A DNA stretch of 14,413 nt from contig JAFADM010000327.1 in the NCBI GenBank assembly GCA_023424865.1, positions 1 to 14,413 on the forward strand, in the 5' to 3' direction. Under the pieces are notes generated by a model. The model was not told the DNA's origin, made no database searches, and was given only the letters and a program-made list of their open reading frames with translations. The number at the start of each line of letters is the position of its first letter. Position 1 is the stretch's first letter. This DNA comes from Bacillota bacterium. GTDB taxonomy: Bacteria > Bacillota_A > Clostridia > DSM-8532. Made by a program: the position numbers and the translations under genes. Shown here piece after piece: positions 7,337-13,563 of this stretch.

Positions 7337-7885
7337 ATGGCAATACGGATTCAGACCCCGCTGACCTCTGAGTCGGCCAAAGCTCTTTGCTCGGGAGATG
7401 AGGTTCTTCTGACCGGATTTTTATATACGGGAAGAGACGCAGCGCATAAACGGATGATTGAGCTTTTGGATCAGGGAAAGCCCTTGCCCTTTGAGCTTGA
7501 AAATCAAATCATTTATTATGTCGGCCCCTGTCCGGCGTCTCCCGGTCGGGTCATAGGCTCGGCAGGGCCTACCACCAGCGGCAGGATGGATGCCTATGCC
7601 CCAAGGCTCCTTGCAAAGGGACTTAAGGGCATGATCGGAAAAGGCCTTCGTGACGAAGGTGTTGTTAAGTCTGTCATTGACCACGGTGGGGTTTATCTGG
7701 GAGCAACCGGCGGTGCCGGAGCGCTTTTGGCCTCCTGTATCAAGAGTCAGGAAATTGTAGCCTTTGAGGACCTTGGAACGGAAGCTATCCGAAGGCTTTG
7801 GGTGGAGGATTTTCCCTGTGTGGTGGTTATTGATGCCCAAGGCAGGAATCTTTATGAGGAAGGCCGTAAAAAATACGCCTTGTAG
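7337..7885 (+). CDS. Class I fumarase / L-tartrate dehydratase beta subunit
   Basis: This is the C-terminal (beta) half of the iron-sulfur-dependent class I fumarase family, which hydrates fumarate to malate; close relatives act on tartrate. At 182 residues it has the size of a stand-alone beta subunit. Recognisable segments are TGRDAAHKR (31-39), YVGPCPASPG (61-70), GSAGPTTSGRMD (74-85), GKGL (101-104) and GGAG near 125-128. The 4Fe-4S cysteines belong to the alpha subunit, which normally lies immediately upstream but is absent here. The start ATG 7337 follows GAGAGGAAGG and is 15 bp after trmN6, so the two may be cotranscribed. Fumarase and tartrate dehydratase cannot be separated by sequence alone. 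Confidence 0.9.
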   Translation: MAIRIQTPLTSESAKALCSGDEVLLTGFLYTGRDAAHKRMIELLDQGKPLPFELENQIIYYVGPCPASPGRVIGSAGPTTSGRMDAYAPRLLAKGLKGMIGKGLRDEGVVKSVIDHGGVYLGATGGAGALLASCIKSQEIVAFEDLGTEAIRRLWVEDFPCVVVIDAQGRNLYEEGRKKYAL

Positions 7886-7980
7886 CAATAAAGACGCGAT
7901 AATAGATGATTAGGAGCGAATTGAAGAAATTAATGCAGTCAATTCATGCACGGAATAAAAGAAAGCAGTCAGGTGAAGTC

Positions 7981-8652
7981 ATGGCAAATGTGTTTAAAAA
8001 AAGAATTACTATCTTTTCGGGCCACTACGGCAGCGGTAAATCAGAGATAGCCGTAAATGCCGCTTTTATGATAAAAAAAGCCGGCAGTGAGCTATTATTG
8101 GCGGATATGGATATCGTTAACCCCTTTTTCAGGAGTATTGACGCTAAAAAGCTCCTGGAAGCGGAGGGGATTTTTACGGCTGCGCCTTTGTTTGCCAATA
8201 CCAATGTGGATGTACCGGCTTTGGTTCCGGAAATTGATGCAGCCATAAAGAACAGAGGCAGAAGAGTGATTCTGGATGTAGGCGGAGATGAGGACGGTGC
8301 AAGGGTACTGGGCAGGTATCATGCCAGCCTGGCAAAAGAGGAATACGATCTTTTAGTGGTTGTTAACGGAGCCCGGCCAATGACAGAAACGCCGGAGGAA
8401 GCGGCAGCCTACCTTAAAGCCATTCAGGAAGCCTCCAGGCTTAAGGCCACAGGACTTATAGCCAATACCCATTTTCTTTCCAATACTCAGGCAGAGGATG
8501 TGGAGAAAGGGCTGGAGCTTTGTCAAAATGTAAGCCGCTTAACCGGTGTACCTCTAATAGCGGCTGCGGTAATGGAAGGGCTGGACCTTGAAAAGGTAGT
8601 TTCGCCCGTCCCGGTTCTTATCTTGAAAAAACACATTCACGCCCCTTTTTAG
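7981..8652 (+). CDS. P-loop ATPase of the MinD/CobQ-like (SIMIBI) class
   Basis: This is a 223-residue soluble nucleotide-binding protein of unknown role. It has a Walker A GHYGSGKSE at 14-22, an acidic segment ADMDIVNPFFR at 41-51, and a Walker B-like ILDVGGDEDGA at about 96-106. The layout fits the SIMIBI ATPases (MinD, CobQ, Mrp), but it lacks the Lys-Gly-Gly start of the MinD deviant P-loop. I chose ATG 7981 because AGGTGAAG lies just upstream. An in-frame ATG at 7906 would add 25 residues but has no ribosome binding site and precedes no conserved sequence. The terminator at 8641-8660 overlaps its last codons. It lies just before the vor operon, so a link to iron-sulfur or 2-oxoacid metabolism is possible but unproven. 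Confidence 0.8.
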   Translation: MANVFKKRITIFSGHYGSGKSEIAVNAAFMIKKAGSELLLADMDIVNPFFRSIDAKKLLEAEGIFTAAPLFANTNVDVPALVPEIDAAIKNRGRRVILDVGGDEDGARVLGRYHASLAKEEYDLLVVVNGARPMTETPEEAAAYLKAIQEASRLKATGLIANTHFLSNTQAEDVEKGLELCQNVSRLTGVPLIAAAVMEGLDLEKVVSPVPVLILKKHIHAPF

Positions 8653-8660
8653 GGGCTTTT
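8641..8660 (+). terminator. Intrinsic terminator overlapping the ATPase stop codon
   Basis: GCCCC (8641-8645) and GGGGC (8652-8656) form a 5-bp GC stem around the loop TTTTTA, and TTTT (8657-8660) follows. The stop TAG at 8650-8652 lies inside the hairpin. Confidence 0.7.
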
Positions 8661-8719
8661 CCATGCCTGCATTTCAGACTGGCTTTGATATTCCGAATTA
8701 CAGCAGACTAAGATATAAG

Positions 8720-8748
8720 TTGTTCTCCAAATGGCAATGCAGTATAAT
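8720..8748 (+). promoter_or_regulatory. Sigma-A type promoter of the vor operon
   Basis: TTGTTC (8720-8725) and a perfect TATAAT (8743-8748) are spaced by 17 bp. The expected start of transcription is near 8755, giving a leader of about 75 bases before vorD. It follows the upstream terminator directly. Confidence 0.82.
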
Positions 8749-8776
8749 AGACAGGTTGAAAGGTTTTATGCCTTAA

Positions 8777-8807
8777 GCCCCAAAGGGCGGGCCGGCTGTT
8801 CGCCGGC
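8777..8807 (+). promoter_or_regulatory. Two hairpins in the vor operon leader
   Basis: GCCC/GGGC (8777-8780 with 8785-8788) and GCCGGC/GCCGGC (8791-8796 with 8802-8807, loop TGTTC) lie between the promoter and the vorD ribosome binding site AGGAAAAGGAG. There is no T-run, so this is not an intrinsic terminator. The pair may stabilise the mRNA or bind a regulator. Confidence 0.45.
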
Positions 8808-8830
8808 ACAACAGGAAAAGGAGCTGCTTT

Positions 8831-9037
8831 ATGGGAAAGGTGACTTTCAGGGAAGAGCGCTGCAAGGGCTGCGGCCTGTGTATCAGCGTTTGTCCCAAGA
8901 AAATTATCAAAGAAAAAACGGACAGGCTCAACGCCAAGGGCTACTACCCGGCAGGCGTGGATGAAATGGAAAAGTGCATTGGCTGTGCTTTTTGTGCAAC
9001 CCTTTGCCCGGACTGTGTCATTACTGTCGAAAAGTAG
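8831..9037 (+). CDS. vorD: 2-oxoacid:ferredoxin oxidoreductase delta (ferredoxin-like) subunit
   Basis: This 68-residue subunit carries electrons from the catalytic TPP site to external ferredoxin in a 2-oxoacid:acceptor oxidoreductase. It has two complete cluster motifs, C11-C14-C17-C21P and C49-C52-C55-C59P, plus an extra C62. The linker between them holds KGYYPAGVDEMEKC, a typical segment of VorD/KorD subunits. The start ATG 8831 follows AGGAAAAGGAG. It is the first gene of a four-gene operon with vorB, vorA and vorC. Confidence 0.92.
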   Translation: MGKVTFREERCKGCGLCISVCPKKIIKEKTDRLNAKGYYPAGVDEMEKCIGCAFCATLCPDCVITVEK

Positions 9038-9057
9038 CGTTAAGGAGGAATCCCTTT

Positions 9058-10110
9058 ATGGCGGAAAAACGATTAATGAAGGGCAACGAGGTTATTGCGG
9101 AGGCCGCAGTACGGGCGGGATGTCTTCACTATTTCGGATATCCCATTACACCGCAAACGGAAATTGCTCATTATATGGCCAAACGCATGCCTTCTGTTGG
9201 AGGCGTGTTTCTACAGGCGGAAAGCGAGGTTTCCGCAATTAATATGGTTTATGGTGCCGCCTCGGCAGGCAAACGGGTTATGACCTCTTCGTCTAGCCCC
9301 GGAATCAGCCTGAAGCAGGAAGGCATTTCTTATGCCGCAGGGGCACAGCTTCCTGTGGTTCTGGTTAATATCATGCGCGGCGGACCTGGCCTGGGAGGCA
9401 TTCAACCCTCTCAAAGCGATTATTTCCAGGCGACAAAGGGTGGGGGCCATGGCGACTACCACATGATCGTTCTGGCCCCTGCAAGCGTACAGGAGCTTTA
9501 TGAGCTGACAGTAGACGCCTTTAATCTGGCCGATCGCTACAGAGTGCTTGCCATGATTCTGGGTGACGGCGTGCTTGGACAAATGATGGAAGTTGTGCAC
9601 TTCCGTGACGAAGAAAAGATTGAACACTACGAAAAGCCCTGGGCTGCCAACGGCCATAAGGGGGAGAGGGATCACAACACCATTACCTCCATTCATCTGG
9701 ATCCTGCTGTTTTAGAGCAGTGGAACATCGGCTTCCAGGAAAAATACCGGGTAATCACCGAAAAAGAGCAGAGATATGAGCTGTATAACTGTGATGATGC
9801 GGAAATTATCATCGTAGCCTATGGTTCGGTGGCCCGAATTGTAAAAAGCGCCATCAAGACCCTTGCGGATAAAGGAATCAAGGTTGGCCTTCTAAGGCCT
9901 ATCAGCCTTTGGCCTTTCCCGACGGAGGCCTTTGAAAAGGTACTTTCCATTCCTAAAGCCTTCCTGACAGTGGAAATGAGCGCCGGCCAGATGCTGGAGG
10001 ACGTAAGGCTTACCGTTAACGGCCGCAAGCCGGTACATTTCAAAGGAAGAATGGGCGGTATGATACCAACGGTTAAGGATATTGTGGAAAAAATAGAAGA
10101 AATAAGGTGA
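9058..10110 (+). CDS. vorB: 2-oxoacid:ferredoxin oxidoreductase alpha subunit (VorB/KorA-like)
   Basis: This subunit carries the pyrimidine-binding and transketolase C-terminal domains of a thiamine-pyrophosphate enzyme that oxidises a 2-oxoacid plus CoA to an acyl-CoA and CO2. The 350-residue protein shows GNEVIAEAAVRAGCLHYFGY (9-28) with YPITPQTEI (28-36), a QAESEVSAINMVYGA segment (53-67), SSPGISLKQEG (79-89) and RGGPGLGG (107-114). A C-terminal domain follows from about residue 245. The true start is ATG 9058 with AAGGAGG at 9042-9048; longer upstream frames overlap vorD. Length and subunit split fit 2-oxoisovalerate or 2-oxoglutarate enzymes; the substrate cannot be fixed by eye. Confidence 0.92.
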   Translation: MAEKRLMKGNEVIAEAAVRAGCLHYFGYPITPQTEIAHYMAKRMPSVGGVFLQAESEVSAINMVYGAASAGKRVMTSSSSPGISLKQEGISYAAGAQLPVVLVNIMRGGPGLGGIQPSQSDYFQATKGGGHGDYHMIVLAPASVQELYELTVDAFNLADRYRVLAMILGDGVLGQMMEVVHFRDEEKIEHYEKPWAANGHKGERDHNTITSIHLDPAVLEQWNIGFQEKYRVITEKEQRYELYNCDDAEIIIVAYGSVARIVKSAIKTLADKGIKVGLLRPISLWPFPTEAFEKVLSIPKAFLTVEMSAGQMLEDVRLTVNGRKPVHFKGRMGGMIPTVKDIVEKIEEIR

Positions 10111-10114
10111 TACT

Positions 10115-10861
10115 ATGGCGATTGTATTTGAAAAACCCCATGCCTTAAGGGATGTTCCCATGCATTACTGTCCGGGATGCACTCATGGCATTTCACACCG
10201 GCTGGTGGCGGAAGTGCTGGATGAGCTTGACATTGAGGGCAGAACCATCGGTATTTCCTCTGTAGGCTGTTCCTACTGCAATTACGAATATTTTAACTGC
10301 GATATGATCCAGGCGGCCCACGGCAGAGCGCCTGCTGTTGGTACGGGCGTAAAAAGAAGCATTCCCGAAAGCGTGGTATTTACATACCAGGGCGACGGGG
10401 ATCTGGCGGCTATCGGTACGGCTGAAATTGTTCACGCCGCCGCCAGAGGTGAGAATATCACCGTTATATTTATTAATAATACCATTTACGGCATGACCTC
10501 CGGTCAAATGGCACCCACCACGCTTTTAAACCAGGTGACCACCACCTCACCCTTTGGGCGTAACGCAAAGGACCATGGTTTTCCAATAAGAGTGTGCGAA
10601 ATGCTTGCAACTCTTGAAGGTCCTGCTTATATCGAACGGGTATCCCTCCATGATGTCAAGCACATCCGCAAGGCCAGGGAGGCCGTTAAAAAGGCTTTTA
10701 AGGTACAGCTTGCAGGTAAGGGCTTTTCATTGGTAGAGATGCTCTCCACATGCCCTACCAACTGGGGACTCGATCCAATGGAATCCTTAAAGCGAGTCGA
10801 GAAGGAACTCATACCCTATTATCCGCTGGGTGTTTTTGCCGGCGGGGATCTGGAGGTATAA
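10115..10861 (+). CDS. vorA: 2-oxoacid:ferredoxin oxidoreductase beta subunit, TPP-binding (VorA/KorB-like)
   Basis: This subunit binds thiamine pyrophosphate and an iron-sulfur cluster and forms the active site with the alpha subunit. The 248-residue protein has the CPGC motif (C19, C22), VGCSYCNYEYF (50-60), and the Mg/TPP motif GDGD at 93-96 closed by NN at 121-122. It also has the YGMTSGQMAPTT segment typical of KorB/VorA. The start ATG 10115 is 4 bases after the vorB stop, and the upstream gene supplies an AAGGTGA site. The C-terminus ends normally, just before vorC. Assignment to the enzyme class is certain; the 2-oxoacid is inferred. Confidence 0.93.
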   Translation: MAIVFEKPHALRDVPMHYCPGCTHGISHRLVAEVLDELDIEGRTIGISSVGCSYCNYEYFNCDMIQAAHGRAPAVGTGVKRSIPESVVFTYQGDGDLAAIGTAEIVHAAARGENITVIFINNTIYGMTSGQMAPTTLLNQVTTTSPFGRNAKDHGFPIRVCEMLATLEGPAYIERVSLHDVKHIRKAREAVKKAFKVQLAGKGFSLVEMLSTCPTNWGLDPMESLKRVEKELIPYYPLGVFAGGDLEV

Positions 10862-10864
10862 GCC

Positions 10865-11398
10865 ATGCATCATCATGAAATCATTATTGCGGGCTTTGGC
10901 GGACAGGGTGTTCTTTCTGCCGGACGTCTTCTGGCTTACGCCGGGATGCTTGACAACAGGGAGGTTTCCTTTTTTCCTTCCTATGGACCTGAGATGCGGG
11001 GCGGAACAGCCAACTGCATGGTGGTTGTATCCTCCGAGGCCATTGCTTCGCCTGTACTCAACGCCTGCACCGCACTTATTGTTATGAATAATCCTTCCAT
11101 GGAAAAGTTTGAAGGCCTTCTTTCGCCTCAAGGGCTTCTCATTGCCGACAGCACCATGGTGCAGAGGGAGCCAAAGCGAAAGGATATTGGGGCGTTTGCC
11201 GTTCCGGCAACCCAATTAGCCAACGAGGCGGGCAACAAAGCCTATTCAAATATTGTGCTGTTAGGTAAGCTTATAAAAGAAACAGGATGCATTTCTGAGG
11301 AAAGCTTTGAGAAAGCCCTATATGGCGTATTGCCTAAGAAAAAGCATCACTTGATACCGGAAGAGATGGAGCTTATGAAAAAAGGGATGTCCTATTAA
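10865..11398 (+). CDS. vorC: 2-oxoacid:ferredoxin oxidoreductase gamma subunit (VorC/KorC-like)
   Basis: This 177-residue subunit of the four-subunit oxidoreductase is the CoA-binding gamma chain. It has the N-terminal GFGGQGVLSAGRLLAYAG at 10-27, and the SYGPEMRGGTANCMVVV segment at 39-55. Both are diagnostic of pyruvate/ketoisovalerate oxidoreductase gamma subunits. The start ATG 10865 is 3 bases after vorA, so translation is coupled. Its last codons form the 5' arm of the operon terminator (11377-11414). Confidence 0.93.
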   Translation: MHHHEIIIAGFGGQGVLSAGRLLAYAGMLDNREVSFFPSYGPEMRGGTANCMVVVSSEAIASPVLNACTALIVMNNPSMEKFEGLLSPQGLLIADSTMVQREPKRKDIGAFAVPATQLANEAGNKAYSNIVLLGKLIKETGCISEESFEKALYGVLPKKKHHLIPEEMELMKKGMSY

Positions 11399-11414
11399 TC
11401 CCTTTTTTCTTTTT
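11377..11414 (+). terminator. Intrinsic terminator of the vor operon, overlapping the vorC stop
   Basis: GAAAAAAGGGAT (11377-11388) pairs perfectly with ATCCCTTTTTTC (11398-11409) in a 12-bp stem, and further T residues follow to 11414. The stop TAA (11396-11398) lies at the loop edge, so the vorC C-terminus MKKGMSY is encoded inside the structure. Confidence 0.92.
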
Positions 11415-11417
11415 CCT

Positions 11418-11484
11418 GGAAGCCATTTGCTTAAAGCAATTATGGCTAAAAGGGAGGGGGTTCATGCCCCCAAGCTTTTGATTT
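11418..11484 (+). repeat. Two-hairpin dispersed element, copy 3 of 3
   Basis: GCCAT (11422-11426) pairs with ATGGC (11442-11446) around TTGC/GCAA. The second hairpin is GGGGG with CCCCC around TTCATG, enclosed by AAAAG/CTTTT, ending at 11479. It starts three to four bases after the vor terminator T-run and lies 14 bp from the 3' end of the converging HD-GYP gene. Read on the minus strand, the G5/C5 hairpin is followed by TCCCTTTT, so it could double as a weak terminator for that gene. Confidence 0.8.
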
Positions 11485-11497
11485 TCTCTATTTGGGC

Positions 11498-12589
11498 TTA
11501 AGTGCCGATGATTTCGTTAATATCAACCACGATTTCACGCATGATTTTTATGGACAATTCCTGGCCCAGATCCAATTGATAGTCCTTACTGTAGCGTGTT
11601 TTGGTTTTTGGATTGTAAAGAACTCTCACTACGGGCCGGGTGAGGCTGATGGGGTTGTTCTTAACGACAATGGCAAAGCTGCCGTTGCTTAAAAGGACAA
11701 TGGCGCCTTCCACATAAACAGGAATGACATGAATAAAGGTATCCACAATGGATTTATCAAAAAGATGTCCTGAAGATCCCACCAGATATTCAATTGCGTC
11801 GGTGGTCTGAAGGACATTTTTATATTTTTTATCGTTTATGGAATTATCGTAGGCATTGCAAACGGCTATAACCTTGGCGGAATAATGGATCTTGTCTCCT
11901 CCAAGTCCCATGGGATAGCCGCTTCCGTTAATGTTTTCATGATGCATGAGTACGGCAACCTTTGTGGTAGCCGAAATATCCAGGCTGTCCTTAATGACGT
12001 TATAGCCAAGAATGGGATGTTTTTTATACTCGTGCTCTTCGGCTTTTGTCAGAGGGGTTTCCTTATTAGTAATAGAGGCTGGAAGAAGGGCTTTTCCCAT
12101 ATCATGGAGTATGGCTCCCAGCGCAATGCTTTTCACCTTCATAGGGGGAAGAGAAAGCTTAACGCCGAGAGCCGTCGCCATGACACAGACATTGACGGCA
12201 TGAGCAAAATACTTTTCGGAATTGAGGCGAATATCCTTAAAAGACATCAAATCGGTCTTTTGTGACAGTATTTCATCTAGAATATTGTCAACGACCTTAC
12301 CTACTGCAGAACAATCGATCTCCTTTTTATGAGAAAGGCGATGCATTTCATCACGTACTGTGGTTTTGGCCAGGTTTTTGGTTTCGTCGCTGATAATGTC
12401 ATTTATCTCAATGCCTTCTGAAAATTCATCCTCGATGTATACACTGGTAATTCCCTTTTCATGAAGCTTTTGAAGAATGGACGGAGTAATGCCCACTCCC
12501 ACACTCAAAAGACGTCGTCCGTCCAGATCATAAAGGGTTTTTCCCAGCAGTTCGCCATTTTTTACTTGATCGATGCCAACCAGTCTCAT
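11498..12589 (-). CDS. HD-GYP domain protein, probable cyclic-di-GMP phosphodiesterase
   Basis: HD-GYP enzymes hydrolyse the second messenger cyclic-di-GMP at a metal centre. The 363-residue protein has an N-terminal domain (1-110) with a DxDGRRL-like segment at 21-27. This is followed by the HD-GYP domain, with H130, HDMGK (162-166), HP (191-192), HH (216-217), NGSGYP (221-226) and D248. These ligands and the GYP motif are intact, although the usual HHExxDGxGYP reads HHENINGSGYP, with N where D is common. A C-terminal tail of about 85 residues (280-363) resembles the beta-rich tail of similar clostridial proteins. It has no membrane segment. The start ATG 12589 follows AAGGAG at 12596-12601. 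No c-di-GMP riboswitch was seen upstream. Confidence 0.88.
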   Translation of the reverse strand: MRLVGIDQVKNGELLGKTLYDLDGRRLLSVGVGITPSILQKLHEKGITSVYIEDEFSEGIEINDIISDETKNLAKTTVRDEMHRLSHKKEIDCSAVGKVVDNILDEILSQKTDLMSFKDIRLNSEKYFAHAVNVCVMATALGVKLSLPPMKVKSIALGAILHDMGKALLPASITNKETPLTKAEEHEYKKHPILGYNVIKDSLDISATTKVAVLMHHENINGSGYPMGLGGDKIHYSAKVIAVCNAYDNSINDKKYKNVLQTTDAIEYLVGSSGHLFDKSIVDTFIHVIPVYVEGAIVLLSNGSFAIVVKNNPISLTRPVVRVLYNPKTKTRYSKDYQLDLGQELSIKIMREIVVDINEIIGT

Positions 12590-12782
12590 CCAGTACTCCT
12601 TTTATTTCAGTGAATAGTATTAAACTCATATACAGCATATAAGGACTTGTTTGAATATTTTCACTAGAACTTTGGCTTTTAAATCCTTTAAATGCTGGTA
12701 TTACCCAGTTTATATACCACCTGACCGGAGCCTGATAACCTGAAAAATAAATGATTTTAAGTAAGTTGTATCCATTTGTTCC

Positions 12783-13280
12783 TTATCTTTTTGTTTGAGG
12801 AACCGCATAGGAAGAAAGTACTTTATTTCTCTTGATAAGACTAAGCAGAGGCAAGCCCAGACCATAGCAGATAATAAGCTGAGAGAAAGCGATAAACAGC
12901 ATGGTTAAAGCCATGGGATAGGTTTTGTCATACAAAAGATAAACGTAGGCACCTACTATCAGCCCGTTGAACAAAACCGGAGGAAGGGGAAGCAACAACT
13001 TGTAATTGCGAAGGCTGTAGGTCGCCAGGCCGGCCAGAAGCGTTGCCAGGCTTCCAAAGACCATGTCTGCAAGCCCAAAGCCGCCCAGATAATTGGCCAG
13101 AAAGCAGCCGACAAAAAGGCCGGGGATGGCTCCGGGAAAAATAGCAGGCAAAACGGTGAGGCATTCGGCAAGACGAAACTGGACGGGACCGTAGCCGAAG
13201 GGCTGGAGCGCCAGTGTAAGAGCGACGTAAAGCGCACCTATCAGGCCCCCCAATACAATGGAGCGAGCGGAAATTTTCAT
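12783..13280 (-). CDS. queT: QueT family queuosine-precursor transporter
   Basis: QueT proteins (COG4708) are small membrane components thought to import queuosine precursors such as preQ1 or preQ0, with a shared ECF energising module. The 165-residue product has hydrophobic segments at about 8-27, 41-63, 66-86, 98-117 and 121-145. Its signature segments are PVQFRLAECLTVLPAIFPGAI (split over 32-52) and FGSLATLLAGLATY (75-88). I chose ATG 13280 because AAGGAGA lies directly upstream and the membrane fold starts there. A longer frame begins within the leader and has no ribosome binding site. The leader at 13281-13430 holds a likely preQ1 riboswitch. No clear terminator follows in the 193 bp before the HD-GYP gene. 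Confidence 0.9.
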   Translation of the reverse strand: MKISARSIVLGGLIGALYVALTLALQPFGYGPVQFRLAECLTVLPAIFPGAIPGLFVGCFLANYLGGFGLADMVFGSLATLLAGLATYSLRNYKLLLPLPPVLFNGLIVGAYVYLLYDKTYPMALTMLFIAFSQLIICYGLGLPLLSLIKRNKVLSSYAVPQTKR

Positions 13281-13356
13281 GTTTCTCCTTTTATATACCG
13301 TAAAAAGTGTTCTCCTTTCAGCGGTACACCGGCATTTGTTCCTGAGCAGCCGGATG

Positions 13357-13410
13357 CTCCGTAGTTTTTGTTTTGGCATATTGCCATGCCAGGATATTGC
13401 GAACTGGCAA
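13357..13410 (-). promoter_or_regulatory. Candidate preQ1-I-like riboswitch of queT
   Basis: Read 5' to 3' on the minus strand, stem P1 GCCAG (13408-13404) pairs with CTGGC (13392-13388) around the loop TTCGCAATATC. This closely resembles the preQ1-I loop of Thermoanaerobacter (UCGCAGUAAC, from memory). An A-rich tail AAAACAAAAACTACGG (13374-13359) then follows, like the AAAAAACUAAGG tail of the Bacillus motif. Loop TTCG can pair with tail CGGA as pseudoknot P2. Between P1 and the tail lies an extra segment with a small GGC/GCC hairpin, unlike the compact classic form. The downstream queT gene is a known target class of preQ1 riboswitches. Confidence 0.65.
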
Positions 13411-13430
13411 GGGACAGGCCCACGGATTGT

Positions 13431-13459
13431 ATTGTACAGTAGAATGTGAGGATGCGCAA
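13431..13459 (-). promoter_or_regulatory. Promoter of queT (minus strand)
   Basis: On the minus strand TTGCGC (13459-13454) and TACAAT (13436-13431) are spaced by 17 bp. Transcription would begin near 13424, about 14 bases before the riboswitch P1 stem, leaving a leader of about 145 bases. Confidence 0.6.
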
Positions 13460-13488
13460 GCAGGCGGGGTTTCATTTATCCCATACTT

Positions 13489-13497
13489 TGGTATAAT
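13489..13497 (+). promoter_or_regulatory. Extended -10 promoter for the HD-fold gene
   Basis: TGGTATAAT is a perfect extended -10 element (TGn then TATAAT). No good -35 box is visible 17 bp upstream. It lies 66 bp before the TTG start at 13564 and faces away from queT. Confidence 0.6.
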
Positions 13498-13563
13498 TAT
13501 AGCAAGAGGAGAAAAGTCTCCTTATCTATAAAGAATCGGATCACTTTTCAGGAGGAAAAAGTA

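Noticed and set aside
7906..7980. Upstream ATG extension of the P-loop ATPase
   Set aside because: There is no ribosome binding site before 7906, and the basic 25-residue extension has no conserved character, while 7981 has AGGTGAAG.
8731..9242. Plus-strand frames overlapping vorD and the start of vorB (8731-8964, 8961-9242), and the long vorB start at 8974
   Set aside because: They run across vorD in another frame. The cysteine motifs of vorD and the AAGGAGG before ATG 9058 fix the true starts.
10787..11215. 142-codon minus-strand frame opposite vorC
   Set aside because: It is antisense to a complete gamma subunit gene and has no domain.
13281..13475. N-terminal extension of queT
   Set aside because: It would translate the riboswitch leader; ATG 13280 has a good ribosome binding site and starts at the membrane domain.
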